Below are positions 1-7,960 of a stretch of DNA of 64,000 nt, piece by piece. Location: NCBI GenBank assembly GCA_963775015.1, contig CAVZHI010000001.1, forward strand, positions 434,001 to 498,000. The letters are read 5' to 3'. The position numbers were made by a program, and so were the translations under genes. How positions within the stretch are numbered: the first letter of the stretch is position 1; every line of letters begins with the position of its first letter. This stretch comes from JAEMQF01 sp963775015 (GTDB lineage: Bacteria; Pseudomonadota; Gammaproteobacteria; Burkholderiales; Burkholderiaceae_C). A model generated the notes under the pieces. The model saw only the letters and a list, made by a program, of their open reading frames with translations, searched no databases and was not told the origin of the DNA.

Positions 1-1
1 A

Positions 2-256
2 GAGCCGCTGCCGGAGTTGATCGAGCGCTGGTGGCCGACCGGACTGCTCGCGCATGTGCAATTGAACGACCGCAATCGGCGCGGCCCGGGGCAGGGCGAC
101 GATCGCTTTGGGGCGATCGTGACGGCGCTGCGGCGCCAGGGTTATGCCGGTTGGCTGGCGATCGAGCCTTTCGACTACCAGCCCGACGGGCCGGCTTGCG
201 CGGCGCAGTCGATCGGTTATGTGCGCGGGTTGCTGGAGGCCATTGGGGCCGCTTGA
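2..256 (+). CDS. Sugar phosphate isomerase/epimerase, C-terminal part (5' end outside window)
   Basis: About 84 residues of the C-terminal end of a xylose-isomerase-like TIM-barrel protein; the start lies before the window. The visible part carries the family pattern of a buried His segment (HVQLND), a glycine turn (GPGQGDDRF) and the late strand GWLAIEPF with the metal-binding Glu. Such enzymes isomerise or epimerise ketoses or act in inositol and sugar-acid catabolism. The substrate cannot be told from this fragment. A paralogous family member lies at 16865-17743. The family call is firm, the function open. Confidence 0.75.
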   Translation, partial: EPLPELIERWWPTGLLAHVQLNDRNRRGPGQGDDRFGAIVTALRRQGYAGWLAIEPFDYQPDGPACAAQSIGYVRGLLEAIGAA

Positions 257-305
257 TGCAACCGGATCCTGACTCGTTTGAACAGTGCCGGACGTTCTCT
301 GGGGC

Positions 306-686
306 TCAACCGGCCACCACGATGCTCGCCATCGCCGCACGCAACGGCACCAGTTCGCGCGGGCGCACGACGCGTGCCACTTCCTTGCCGTCGCGCAGGA
401 ACACGAGCGTGGGCCAGAGCTTGACGCCGAAGGAGCGGCCGAGCGCTCGTCCGGGCCCGTCGGCAATCTTCAGGTGCCGCACCATGCCCTGCGTCACCGG
501 CCCCTGCTCGCGCAGGATCTGCTCGACGAGTGGCTGCGCCGTGCGGCAGTAGCCGCAGGTCGGGCTGCCGAACTCCAGCAGCACCGGTCCGCTGCCGGCG
601 TCGATCTCGGCGCGGGCCGGTTCAGTTGTTTGCCAGTTCGCGCCGGAGCCTGTTCCCTTGTGGGGTTGGTACGGGGTTGGGTTCAA
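306..686 (-). CDS. Thioredoxin-like protein
   Basis: A 126-residue single-domain thioredoxin fold with the active-site motif CGYC (residues about 44-47) after the strand PVLLEFGSPT, and the cis-proline segment LWPTLVFL further on. It probably acts as a disulfide or peroxide-linked redox partner in the cytoplasm, as no signal peptide is seen. The only start codon close to the domain is TTG at 686, which overlaps the TGA of the upstream binding-protein gene (TTGA), so translational coupling is likely. It is the last gene of the NMT1-type ABC operon, an unusual place for a thioredoxin. The start is inferred; the family is clear. Confidence 0.78.
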   Translation of the reverse strand: MNPTPYQPHKGTGSGANWQTTEPARAEIDAGSGPVLLEFGSPTCGYCRTAQPLVEQILREQGPVTQGMVRHLKIADGPGRALGRSFGVKLWPTLVFLRDGKEVARVVRPRELVPLRAAMASIVVAG

Positions 687-1705
687 GGCTTGATCCTGCT
701 GCTGAACGCGTTCGTGAACACGTCGGCCACCGCAAGCGCCTTTTCCGGCTTGGCGTTGGCGAACGTGATGTCCATCGTTTTTTGCATCAGCTCGGTCTCG
801 ATCCAGCCCATGCCGTGTTTGGCGGAGCGTTCCGTGACGCACAGGTCGAGGATCTGCGGCATCGTCGCGAGCAGCGTCGCCGCGTCCAGGCCGGGCACCT
901 GTTCGGCCATCGCGGCGATCGATGCGGCGGGGTCCGCCTTCGCGTCGCGCCAGCCCTTGTGCGTGGCGCGCAGGAAGCGCTCGATGAGCTTGGGGTTCTT
1001 CTTGATCGTGTCGTTGTTGACGAAGTAGGTGTGGCCGTAAATTGGCAGGCCGAAGTCGGCCCACAGCAGATGCCCGACGTCGCCCTTGCCGAGCACCTTC
1101 TCCCAGATCGCATAACTGGTGTACAGGTCGAAAGCGGCGTCGACTTCGTTGGCGGCGACGATCGCCTGCTTGCCCTCGGGCTTGACGTTGACGAGCGTCA
1201 CGCTCGCCGGGTCGATGCCGTGCAGCGCGGCGAATGCCGGCCACAGCACGCGGTGCGAATCGGCCGGCGGCACGGCGATCTTCTTGCCGATCAGGTCTTT
1301 CGGCGACTTGATGTTCGCGCTTCTGCGGAAGAACAGGTTGTTGCCCGCCTTGTCGTAGACGACCGCGACCATCTTCAGGTTCGCGCCCTTGCTGATCGCC
1401 GTCATCACGGTGGGCGCGTCGGAGATGCCGATGTCGGACTGGCCGAGGTCAACCTTCTTCGCGCTGTCGGCCGAGCCGCTGCCGCGCAGCACCGTCAGGT
1501 CCAGCCCCTCTTCCTTGTAGTAGCCGCGTCTGAGCGCCAGGTAGATCGGCGAATGGTCGGCGAGGTGGAACCAGTTCAGTTGCAGCTGGATCTTGTCTTG
1601 CGCGCCGGCGGGTGCGGCGGCCAGCAGCGCCACGCCGGCCAGCGCGGCCAGGGCTGAGCTCAGGCGCGCGTGCCAGGGCTTCGCGCTTGGGTGGGTCGAT
1701 TGCAT
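683..1705 (-). CDS. NMT1/SsuA-type ABC transporter substrate-binding protein
   Basis: A 340-residue periplasmic binding protein with a signal peptide (hydrophobic core about residues 15-33, cleavage near PAGAQ). The mature part begins with the NMT1-family pattern IQLQLNWFHLADHSPIYLA and continues with GYYKEEGLDL, GQSDIGISDAP and a GKKIAVPP turn. The family binds pyrimidine precursors, sulfonates or aromatic acids; the ligand here is unknown. AAGGAG lies 8 nt before the ATG. It sits directly downstream of its permease and upstream of the thioredoxin gene, and is the second NMT1-type binding protein here (the other is at 6912-7909). Confidence 0.9.
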   Translation of the reverse strand: MQSTHPSAKPWHARLSSALAALAGVALLAAAPAGAQDKIQLQLNWFHLADHSPIYLALRRGYYKEEGLDLTVLRGSGSADSAKKVDLGQSDIGISDAPTVMTAISKGANLKMVAVVYDKAGNNLFFRRSANIKSPKDLIGKKIAVPPADSHRVLWPAFAALHGIDPASVTLVNVKPEGKQAIVAANEVDAAFDLYTSYAIWEKVLGKGDVGHLLWADFGLPIYGHTYFVNNDTIKKNPKLIERFLRATHKGWRDAKADPAASIAAMAEQVPGLDAATLLATMPQILDLCVTERSAKHGMGWIETELMQKTMDITFANAKPEKALAVADVFTNAFSSRIKP

Positions 1706-1720
1706 GTGAGTGTCTCCTTG

Positions 1721-2545
1721 TCATCCGGCCGCGGCATCCCGGTGCGCCCAGGGCGCAATCATCCGCTCGGCGGCCACGACCAGACCGTAGAGCACCAGGC
1801 CCATTGCAGAAATCAACATCAGCGAGGCGAAGATCGACGCCGTGGCCATCGTCACGCCGCCGGTGATGATGAGCGAGCCCAGGCCGCGCTCGGACGCGAC
1901 GAACTCGCCGACGAGCGCACCGATCACGCTCATCGTCGCGTTCAGCTTGAGTCCGACGAAGATGTACGGCACCGCGTTGGGGAAGCGGATCTTCGTCAGC
2001 ACCTGCCAGCGGCTCGCGCGCAGCGTTCGCACCAGGTCGAGCATCTCCGGTTCGGCACTCGCCAAGCCGACGGCGGTGTTCACGACCATCGGGAAAAACG
2101 CGATCGTCGTGCCGATCACGATGTTCGGCCAGATGCCGTAACCGAGCCAGATCACGAACAGCGGTGCGAGCGCGATCTTCGGCAAGGTGTTGAACAGCAC
2201 GAGCACCGGCATCACGGTGCGCAGCCACATGTCGTTCCAGACGATGACCACGGCGAGCAGCACGCCGAGCAGCGCCGAGAGTGCGAACGCGCCGAGCACT
2301 GCGTAAAGCGTGACGAGCAGGTTCGACATCCATTGGAAGTTCGGATCGGCGAGGGTGCGCAGCGCGGCCCACGGCGTGGGCAGGATGTATTCCTTGACGC
2401 CCAGCGCAGTCACGCCGAATTGCCACGCGGCCAGCAGCGCGAGCATGACGAGCACGCTGGGCACGTAGTAGCCGGCGCGCGCCGCGAACCGCGCCCCCAG
2501 GCCGGAGTCACCGGACGGGTCGCGCGCTTCTGCGGGTGGGTTCAT
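1721..2545 (-). CDS. ABC transporter permease (SsuC/TauC type)
   Basis: A 274-residue inner-membrane permease of the BPD_transp_1 family. An N-terminal helix (PSVLVMLALLAAW) is followed by the usual five or so core helices. The cytoplasmic EAA loop reads DLVRTLRASRWQVLTKIRFPNAVPY, in which the glycine of the canonical EAA-G loop is Ala, as in many SsuC homologues. The ATG is chosen because it overlaps the TGA of the enolase-family gene (ATGA, 2542-2545); upstream in-frame sequence only shadows that gene. It pairs with the binding protein at 683-1705 and probably shares the ATPase at 4133-4933 with the other permease. Confidence 0.9.
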   Translation of the reverse strand: MNPPAEARDPSGDSGLGARFAARAGYYVPSVLVMLALLAAWQFGVTALGVKEYILPTPWAALRTLADPNFQWMSNLLVTLYAVLGAFALSALLGVLLAVVIVWNDMWLRTVMPVLVLFNTLPKIALAPLFVIWLGYGIWPNIVIGTTIAFFPMVVNTAVGLASAEPEMLDLVRTLRASRWQVLTKIRFPNAVPYIFVGLKLNATMSVIGALVGEFVASERGLGSLIITGGVTMATASIFASLMLISAMGLVLYGLVVAAERMIAPWAHRDAAAG

Positions 2546-4023
2546 GGCAGGCGTGGTGGCGCCGCGCCGACCGCAGGCATTTGCATCGGCTGCATGGACT
2601 GCCAATCCGGCAAGGCGCCGCTGGCGAAGCCGGCGCCGCCCAGCGAGCCGATCGCCAGATGGCCGTCGCGAATGCGCACCCGCACGGCGCCGTGGCTGGA
2701 TTCGTAGAGGTCCGGGTGGGCGGTGAGAAACGCTTGTTGCTCGGCGACGGGCAGGCCGGCCATGCCGTTCACGTAGTGGTGGCCGTTGCGCTCGACATGC
2801 GCGATGCCGAGCAGTGCCACCAGCGCCAGGTCTTGTTGCAGCGCCAGGCCGGCTTGAATCGTCAAATCCTCGGCGCTCATGAAAAAGCGCTGCGCAGGGG
2901 CCGGGTTCGCGCCGGTTGGCGCATTCCCGGCTTGCGCGTTCCAGTGCACGCAGCGCGCCGCGTTCAGGATCGACTTGTAGAGGCCTTTGCACGTCTTGGA
3001 CGACACGCCGGTGTAACCCATCGCCCGGCCGCGAACGAAAGCGTCGAGCGCGTCGTCGGACTCGTCCAGGATCACCGGCTTGTGCGCAGCCAGTGTGGCG
3101 ACGCTTTGCTGGAGCGCCGCCTGGCGCTTGATCGGCTGCTCGATGAAGACGATTGCGCTGCACAGCCGGGCCAAGCGCGGCTCGCTGCGCATGCGGCTCC
3201 AGAGTTCGAGAACGCCGTCGACGCTGTCGTATTGTTCGTTGCCGTCGAGCGTCGCGCGGTAGTCCTCGGCGATGCGGTCGAGCACTGCCGCAATGCGCGT
3301 CAGCCGCTGCACGTCGGCGTCGACGTTGCCGGCGACCTTCAGCTTGAACCAGCGGTGGCCGTAGGTCTGCACGACTTCTTCGAGCGTCTCGGGCAGACCG
3401 TCGGCGACGCGCTCAGCCTGGTCGGCACGCACGATCGGGTCGACCAGGCCCACGGTGTGGCGCGCAGCGATTTGCGGCGCGGGCCGCAGCGCGGCGAGGA
3501 AGGCGGAAAAGTCGAAGCCCTCCAGGTCGGCACACAGCGGCGTCGCGCCGATGCCGCACAGGTTGGCGCGCAGCACCTCATGAAAGGGCCGCTGCAGCGC
3601 CCGGCACAGTGCGTCGAGCAGCGCGCGGTCAAGCAGCGCCGGGCCGTAGTTCGCGACGAGCGGGTTCAGGGCCAACGCGCCGGCACGCTCGACCTGTTGC
3701 GAATAGTGGCGCGTGAAATGGCCGAACGCGGTGCTGCTTGTGCCGTCCAGATACAACTCGCGCGCAATGCCCAGCGCGGCGCGCAATTGCTCGAAGTTGT
3801 CTTCGTTGCTGAGCAGCGGGTTCTTGTCGAACCACTTCGGCGCGAGCAATTCCGCCGCCATGCCGGTGCCGCCGCGGCCATCGGCAAGGCGAATCCGAAC
3901 CCGCGCAAACGCCTGCGGCGCCTGCGTCAACGTGACGACGCCGAAGCGAAACGGCATGCGAAGCACGACGTTGCGTTCACGCAGTTGAATGTCTTCGACG
4001 ATGAGTTGCATCGGGGCGCTCAT
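2542..4023 (-). CDS. Mandelate racemase/muconate lactonizing enzyme family protein
   Basis: About 493 residues, long for the enolase superfamily (usual 350-420). The N-terminal capping domain (MQLIVEDIQLRERNVVLRMPF, then AFARVRIRLADGRGGTGMAAE) is followed by a barrel with the catalytic-lysine region WFKLKVAG, metal ligands in TLDGNEQY and VFIEQPI, and a further acidic motif in KPVILDESDD. Superfamily members abstract a proton alpha to a carboxylate, so a sugar-acid dehydratase or racemase is plausible. Two ATGs (4023 and 4011) could start it; 4023 gives the longer product. It lies between the ATPase and permease genes, so its substrate is probably what the transporter imports. Specificity unknown. 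Confidence 0.8.
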   Translation of the reverse strand: MSAPMQLIVEDIQLRERNVVLRMPFRFGVVTLTQAPQAFARVRIRLADGRGGTGMAAELLAPKWFDKNPLLSNEDNFEQLRAALGIARELYLDGTSSTAFGHFTRHYSQQVERAGALALNPLVANYGPALLDRALLDALCRALQRPFHEVLRANLCGIGATPLCADLEGFDFSAFLAALRPAPQIAARHTVGLVDPIVRADQAERVADGLPETLEEVVQTYGHRWFKLKVAGNVDADVQRLTRIAAVLDRIAEDYRATLDGNEQYDSVDGVLELWSRMRSEPRLARLCSAIVFIEQPIKRQAALQQSVATLAAHKPVILDESDDALDAFVRGRAMGYTGVSSKTCKGLYKSILNAARCVHWNAQAGNAPTGANPAPAQRFFMSAEDLTIQAGLALQQDLALVALLGIAHVERNGHHYVNGMAGLPVAEQQAFLTAHPDLYESSHGAVRVRIRDGHLAIGSLGGAGFASGALPDWQSMQPMQMPAVGAAPPRLP

Positions 4024-4034
4024 GCCACAGCCAA

Positions 4035-4117
4035 TGTCATCCCGGCGAACGCCGGGATCCACTGATCCGATACCGCCGCCCGGGCAACGGTGGATCCCGG
4101 CGTGCGCCGGGATGACA
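4035..4117. repeat. REP/BIME-like inverted repeat, copy A
   Basis: Two hairpins in inverted orientation. The left arm reads tgtcatcccggcgaacgc followed by cgggatccac; the right arm mirrors it, ending in cgccgggatgaca. Each arm has its own CCCGGC..GCCGGG palindrome. It lies in the 109-nt gap between the ATPase and the enolase-family gene of one operon. Three related copies occur at 14213, 38460 and 45364. It could stabilise or attenuate the transcript. Confidence 0.85.
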
Positions 4118-4132
4118 GATTTCCGAGTGGAC

Positions 4133-4933
4133 TCATTCCATCCCCAACAACTTGTAAATGCGCCGCGTGTAAGCGCCAAATCGCTCCTGCGTCTTCATGT
4201 CGAGCGTCCGCGGGTGCGGCAGGTCGATCTCGAAGTTGTCGGCCATGCGCGCCGGGCCGGCGCTGAGGACGATGACGCGCGAGCCGAGGAACACGGCTTC
4301 GGAAATGCCGTGCGTGACGAAGACGATCGTCTTGCCCGATTCCTTCCAGATGCGCAGCAACTCCAGGTTCATCTTTTCGCGGGTCAGCGCGTCCAGCGCG
4401 CCAAAGGGTTCATCCATCAGCACGAGTTTCGGATCGTGGATCAGCGCGCGCGCAATCGCCGCGCGCTGCTGCATGCCGCCCGAAAGTTCGTACGGGTACT
4501 TGTCTTCGCTGCCGGAAATTCCGACGAGCGCGAGCAAATCGCGCGCGCGCTCGCGCGCTGCCGCCATCGGCAGGCCCAGCAGTTCGGCGGGGAGCAACAC
4601 GTTGTCCAGGATGCGCCGCCACTTCAGCAGCAGCGGCGCCTGGAACACCATGCCGATGTCGCGCGCCGGGTCGAACGGGTGCGTCGCCGAACCGATGCGC
4701 AGCGTGCCTGCGTCGTGGCCGTGCAGGCCGGCGAGGATTTTGAGCAGCGTCGACTTGCCGCAACCCGACGGCCCGACGAGCGCGACGAGTTCGCCCGGAA
4801 GCACGTCGAAGGTCGCGTCGGAGATCGCGAGGTGCGTCTTGTTGCGCCCGCTGCGGTACGCCTTGGACACGCCGGCCAAGTGGATGAAGGGCAGCGCCGC
4901 GGCGCGACCGGGTTCGAGATTCGGTGTGTTCAT
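4133..4933 (-). CDS. ABC transporter ATP-binding protein (SsuB/TauB type)
   Basis: A 266-residue nucleotide-binding subunit. Walker A is GPSGCGKST, the Q-loop lies in IGMVFQAPLLL, the signature is LSGGMQQR, Walker B is LVLMDEPFGALD and the H-loop lies in IVFVTHGISEA. All catalytic residues are present. The start ATG at 4933 overlaps the stop of the permease gene (ATGA). It should energise import with the permease at 4930-5697, and perhaps also the one at 1721-2545, since this is the only ATPase in the operon. Confidence 0.93.
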   Translation of the reverse strand: MNTPNLEPGRAAALPFIHLAGVSKAYRSGRNKTHLAISDATFDVLPGELVALVGPSGCGKSTLLKILAGLHGHDAGTLRIGSATHPFDPARDIGMVFQAPLLLKWRRILDNVLLPAELLGLPMAAARERARDLLALVGISGSEDKYPYELSGGMQQRAAIARALIHDPKLVLMDEPFGALDALTREKMNLELLRIWKESGKTIVFVTHGISEAVFLGSRVIVLSAGPARMADNFEIDLPHPRTLDMKTQERFGAYTRRIYKLLGME

Positions 4934-5697
4934 GACACGCGCGCGTCTTTCACGACCAGAAGGTGCTCGAGCAGGATCACGATGCCATAGAGCAGCATGC
5001 CGAGCAGCGTGATCAGCGCCACTGCCATGAACATCGCGGGGGTGTCCAGCGTCACCTGCACCTGCAGCATCAGGTAGCCCAGGCCCCGGTCCGAACCAAG
5101 GAATTCGCCGACGATCGCGCCGGCGACGGCGAGGATCGCGGCGACCTTCATCCCGGAGAACACGTAGGGCAGGGCACCCGGCAGCTGGATCTTCGCGAAC
5201 AGTTGCCAGCGCGAACCGCGCAGCGAACGCACCAGATCGAGCAGGTCGGGCTCGATTTCGCGCAAACCGCGCGCAGTGGTGAGCAGGATCGGGAACACGG
5301 CGATGGAGAACGCCATCATCGAATTCGGCAACACGCCGTACTTGAACCAGACGATGATGAGCGGCCCCAGCGCCACCTTGGGAATCATGTTCAGCGTGAC
5401 GAGCAGCGGCAGCATCAGCGACTCGAGCGTCTTCGACCAGGTGAAGAGCAGCGCGAGCAGCACGCCGACGAGCAGCGCAAGCGCGTAGCCGCCGAAAATC
5501 TCCGTCGCCGTGACGACGATGTTGGGCCACCAGCCGTAGTCGGGAATCAGCAGCGCGCGCCAGGTGTCGGCGGGCGAGGGCATGACGAACCGCGGCACGT
5601 TGCCGAAGCGCACGAACAGGTACCAGGCGAGCAGCAGCAACAGGTGCGCGGCGACGCCCAGCGTGTAGTGGCGCAGCTTGGAGCCGGAGCGGTCCAT
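4930..5697 (-). CDS. ABC transporter permease (SsuC/TauC type), second
   Basis: A 255-residue integral membrane protein of the BPD_transp_1 family: an N-terminal helix (HLLLLLAWYLFV) then about five more segments. The EAA loop is DLVRSLRGSRWQLFAKIQLPGALPY. It overlaps the ATPase gene by 4 nt and follows the DapA-like gene after 45 nt. It is clearly paralogous to the permease at 1721-2545, so the operon holds two distinct permeases. These may form a heterodimer, or two transporters with different binding proteins sharing one ATPase. Confidence 0.92.
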   Translation of the reverse strand: MDRSGSKLRHYTLGVAAHLLLLLAWYLFVRFGNVPRFVMPSPADTWRALLIPDYGWWPNIVVTATEIFGGYALALLVGVLLALLFTWSKTLESLMLPLLVTLNMIPKVALGPLIIVWFKYGVLPNSMMAFSIAVFPILLTTARGLREIEPDLLDLVRSLRGSRWQLFAKIQLPGALPYVFSGMKVAAILAVAGAIVGEFLGSDRGLGYLMLQVQVTLDTPAMFMAVALITLLGMLLYGIVILLEHLLVVKDARVS

Positions 5698-5742
5698 GAG
5701 CGTGGCGTCAGGCGGGCCGTGCGTGCGCGCGAGCCGGGCGCA

Positions 5743-6804
5743 TCACGCGAGCCACCGGGCGAGGCCCGCGGCGACGAAGGCGTCGTCGGCGAGGTCGGCG
5801 TGTTCGCTGCAGACGCGGTCGATTTCTTCGCGCTGGCCTGGCGACAGCGTTTCCTTCGGGTCGAGGCACCAGATGCCTTCGAGCAAGCCTTGGCGCCGCA
5901 GCACTTCGTGGCAACCTGCGATGCAACCGGCGAAGTTGTTTGCGACGTCGAAGAACGCGGCGTTGCAGTCGGTGACTCGCGAATCGAGCGCGAGCAGCGC
6001 GGGGGTGATGGGCCCGGCCGCGATGGCGCGGTGGATCTGCTGCAGCTGCAAGACGGCGCTGCGCGTCCAGACGCTCCAATGGCCGAGCAACCCGCCGCGA
6101 ATCCGCACTTCAACCGGCACGCCGCCGCGCTGCACGGCATACGGTACGAGCAGGTCGAGCACGATGTGATCGTCGTTGCCGGTGTAGAGCGTGACGCGGT
6201 CTTCGGCGCGCGCTGCGACGACGCCGCGCACGACGTCGAGCGTGCGGTAGCGGTTGAAAGGCGCGATCTTGATTCCGATCACGTTCTCGATCGCGGCGAA
6301 GCGGCGCCAGAACTCGGGCGGCAATTCGATGCCGCCGACCGCGGGCTGCAGGTAGAAACCCACCAGCGGAATGAGCGCCGCCACCGCAGCGCAGTGTTCA
6401 ATCAGCTCGTCCACCGAAGCGCCACGCATCGCTGCGAGCGACAGCATCCCCGCGTGATAACCGTGCGCCAGCGCGACCTGCGCTTCGGCGCACGCCTGCG
6501 TGGTGCGGCCCGCCAGACCGGCGATCAGGCACATGGGAGCCTGCGTCCACTCGCGCGCCGTGCGCGCAGCGAGTTCGAGCACCGGTTCATACAGGCCGAC
6601 GTCGCGGATTGCAAACTGCGTGCTGTGCACGCCCACCGCCAGGCCACCGGCGCCTGCGTCGAGGTAATAGCGCGTCAGCGCGCGCTGGCGGGTTGGGTTC
6701 AGGCGCCGCGAAGCATCCAGCGCGAGCGGGTGCGCCGGAATCACCGTGCCTTGCCGAAGCAGGGCCAGGGTGGCGGTGGGCAACTCGGACCAATGCTGCT
6801 TCAT
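5743..6804 (-). CDS. Dihydrodipicolinate synthase (DapA)/N-acetylneuraminate lyase family protein
   Basis: A 353-residue class I aldolase-family barrel. Visible landmarks are GTVIPAHPLALD near the N-terminus, the GAGGLAVGVHSTQF turn (about 60-75), the strand LVGFYLQPAVGG and the Schiff-base strand IGIKIAPFNR with the expected lysine. The ATG at 6804 is preferred over one 36 nt upstream because homology begins just after it. It is the first gene of the minus-strand ABC operon and divergent from the binding protein at 6912. A role in cleaving or dehydrating the imported 2-keto acid fits the context; the reaction is unproven. Confidence 0.8.
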   Translation of the reverse strand: MKQHWSELPTATLALLRQGTVIPAHPLALDASRRLNPTRQRALTRYYLDAGAGGLAVGVHSTQFAIRDVGLYEPVLELAARTAREWTQAPMCLIAGLAGRTTQACAEAQVALAHGYHAGMLSLAAMRGASVDELIEHCAAVAALIPLVGFYLQPAVGGIELPPEFWRRFAAIENVIGIKIAPFNRYRTLDVVRGVVAARAEDRVTLYTGNDDHIVLDLLVPYAVQRGGVPVEVRIRGGLLGHWSVWTRSAVLQLQQIHRAIAAGPITPALLALDSRVTDCNAAFFDVANNFAGCIAGCHEVLRRQGLLEGIWCLDPKETLSPGQREEIDRVCSEHADLADDAFVAAGLARWLA

Positions 6805-6862
6805 AGGGGAAACTCTAACGGGCCTGGGCGAACCCGGCATCGGGGGTTGCGAGCGGGTGTCC

Positions 6863-6868
6863 TATACT
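6863..6868 (+). promoter_or_regulatory. Possible -10 element for the divergent binding-protein gene
   Basis: TATACT lies 43 nt before the ATG at 6912, in the short divergent intergenic region. The best -35-like hexamer nearby (TTGCGA, 6847-6852) is only 10 nt away, which is too close. It is therefore offered as a weak candidate; control by an activator would fit the poor -35. Confidence 0.3.
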
Positions 6869-6911
6869 TTTCTCGCGAAATCACTGGTTGGTGAATTTAC
6901 CGGAGAACCCC

Positions 6912-7909
6912 ATGCTGTTGAAACGTCTGATCCTCGGCGTCTTGTGCTGCCGCAGCCTCGCTCGCAGTGCTTCCCGCTGTTCGCCCAGCAGAAGGTCGAC
7001 TTCATCCTCAACTGGGTGCCGGGCGGCGACCACGCGCCGTACTACTACGCGAAGAAGCTCGGCTGGTATACGCAGGCCGGAATCGACCTGAACCTGGAGC
7101 CCGGCAAGGGCTCGGCGCTGTCGACGCAGCGCGTCGGCGCAGGCGCCACGCCGTTCGGCCTGGCCGACATGGGCGGCGTGCTCGTCGCCAAAGGCAAGGG
7201 CGCCGACACGGTGGCGGTGTTCAACGTCTACGCGAACTCGCCGCAAGGCATGTACTGGTTGAAGAGTTCCGGAATCACCGGCGTGAAAGACTTCGCCGGC
7301 AAGAAGATCGGCAATCCGGCGGCCGACGGCGCGCGTGTCATGTGGCCGGCGCTCGCGAAAGCGAACAAGCTCGATCCGAAATCGGTGACCTGGGTCAACA
7401 TCGACGCGAACTCGAAACTCGCCGCGCTGAAGAGCAAGTCGATCGACGTCACGACGTCGTTCTTCAACATCCACCACATCTTCCAGCGCGAACTCGGCGA
7501 CGACATGGGCTTTCTCGCGTGGCGCGACGCGGGCCTGAACCCGTACGGCAACTCGGTGATCGTGAACGCCGAATACCTGAAAGCGAACCGCCCCCTCGTC
7601 GACAAGTTCGTCAAGGTGACGCAGCGCGCTTTTGCCGCGTGCGTGAAGGAGCCCAATCCCTGCGTGCAGGCGCTGATCGACGCGAACGGCGCGCTCAAGT
7701 TCGACAACGAGATGACGAACTGGAGCCTCGTCGAAAAACTCATGAGCGACAAGTTCGCACGCGACGTCGCGCTCGGAATCCACGACGACGGTCGCATGGC
7801 GGCGGACTATGAACTGGTGCGCGACTACGTCGGCATCGACAAGCCGTTCGACGTGAAGACGACCTACACGAACGAGTTTCTCGATCGTTCGCTGAAGATG
7901 ACGAAGTAA
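6912..7909 (+). CDS. NMT1-type ABC substrate-binding protein, frameshifted in its signal peptide
   Basis: The mature domain is intact from QQKVDFILNWVPGGDHAPYYY to the stop at 7909 and is a typical NMT1/THI5-like fold (GLADMGG, KKIGNPAADGARVMWPA). The N-terminus needs all three frames. MLLKRLILGVL is read from ATG 6912, AAAASLAVLPA one frame later (about 6946-6976), and FAQQKVDF in the third. Two single-base insertions, near 6940 and 6977, restore a perfect lipoprotein-free signal peptide. The length (998 nt, 2 mod 3) agrees. It is divergent from the ABC operon at 306-6804 and probably feeds it. Two errors within 40 nt suggest sequence error or a recent pseudogene. Confidence 0.8.
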
Positions 7910-7960
7910 GCTCGGGCGCCGCCGCCAAGCAGCGGCCTTGCTGGCCCGGCCCTGGGGCCC

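Noticed and set aside
6847..6868. Full promoter TTGCGA/TATACT before the binding-protein gene
   Set aside because: The spacer is only 10 nt, too short for a sigma-70 promoter; only the -10 element is kept as a weak candidate.
4963..6894. A 643-codon plus-strand open frame over the permease and DapA-like genes
   Set aside because: Antisense shadow with composition typical of the complement of membrane-protein genes; it runs across two real genes and their gap.
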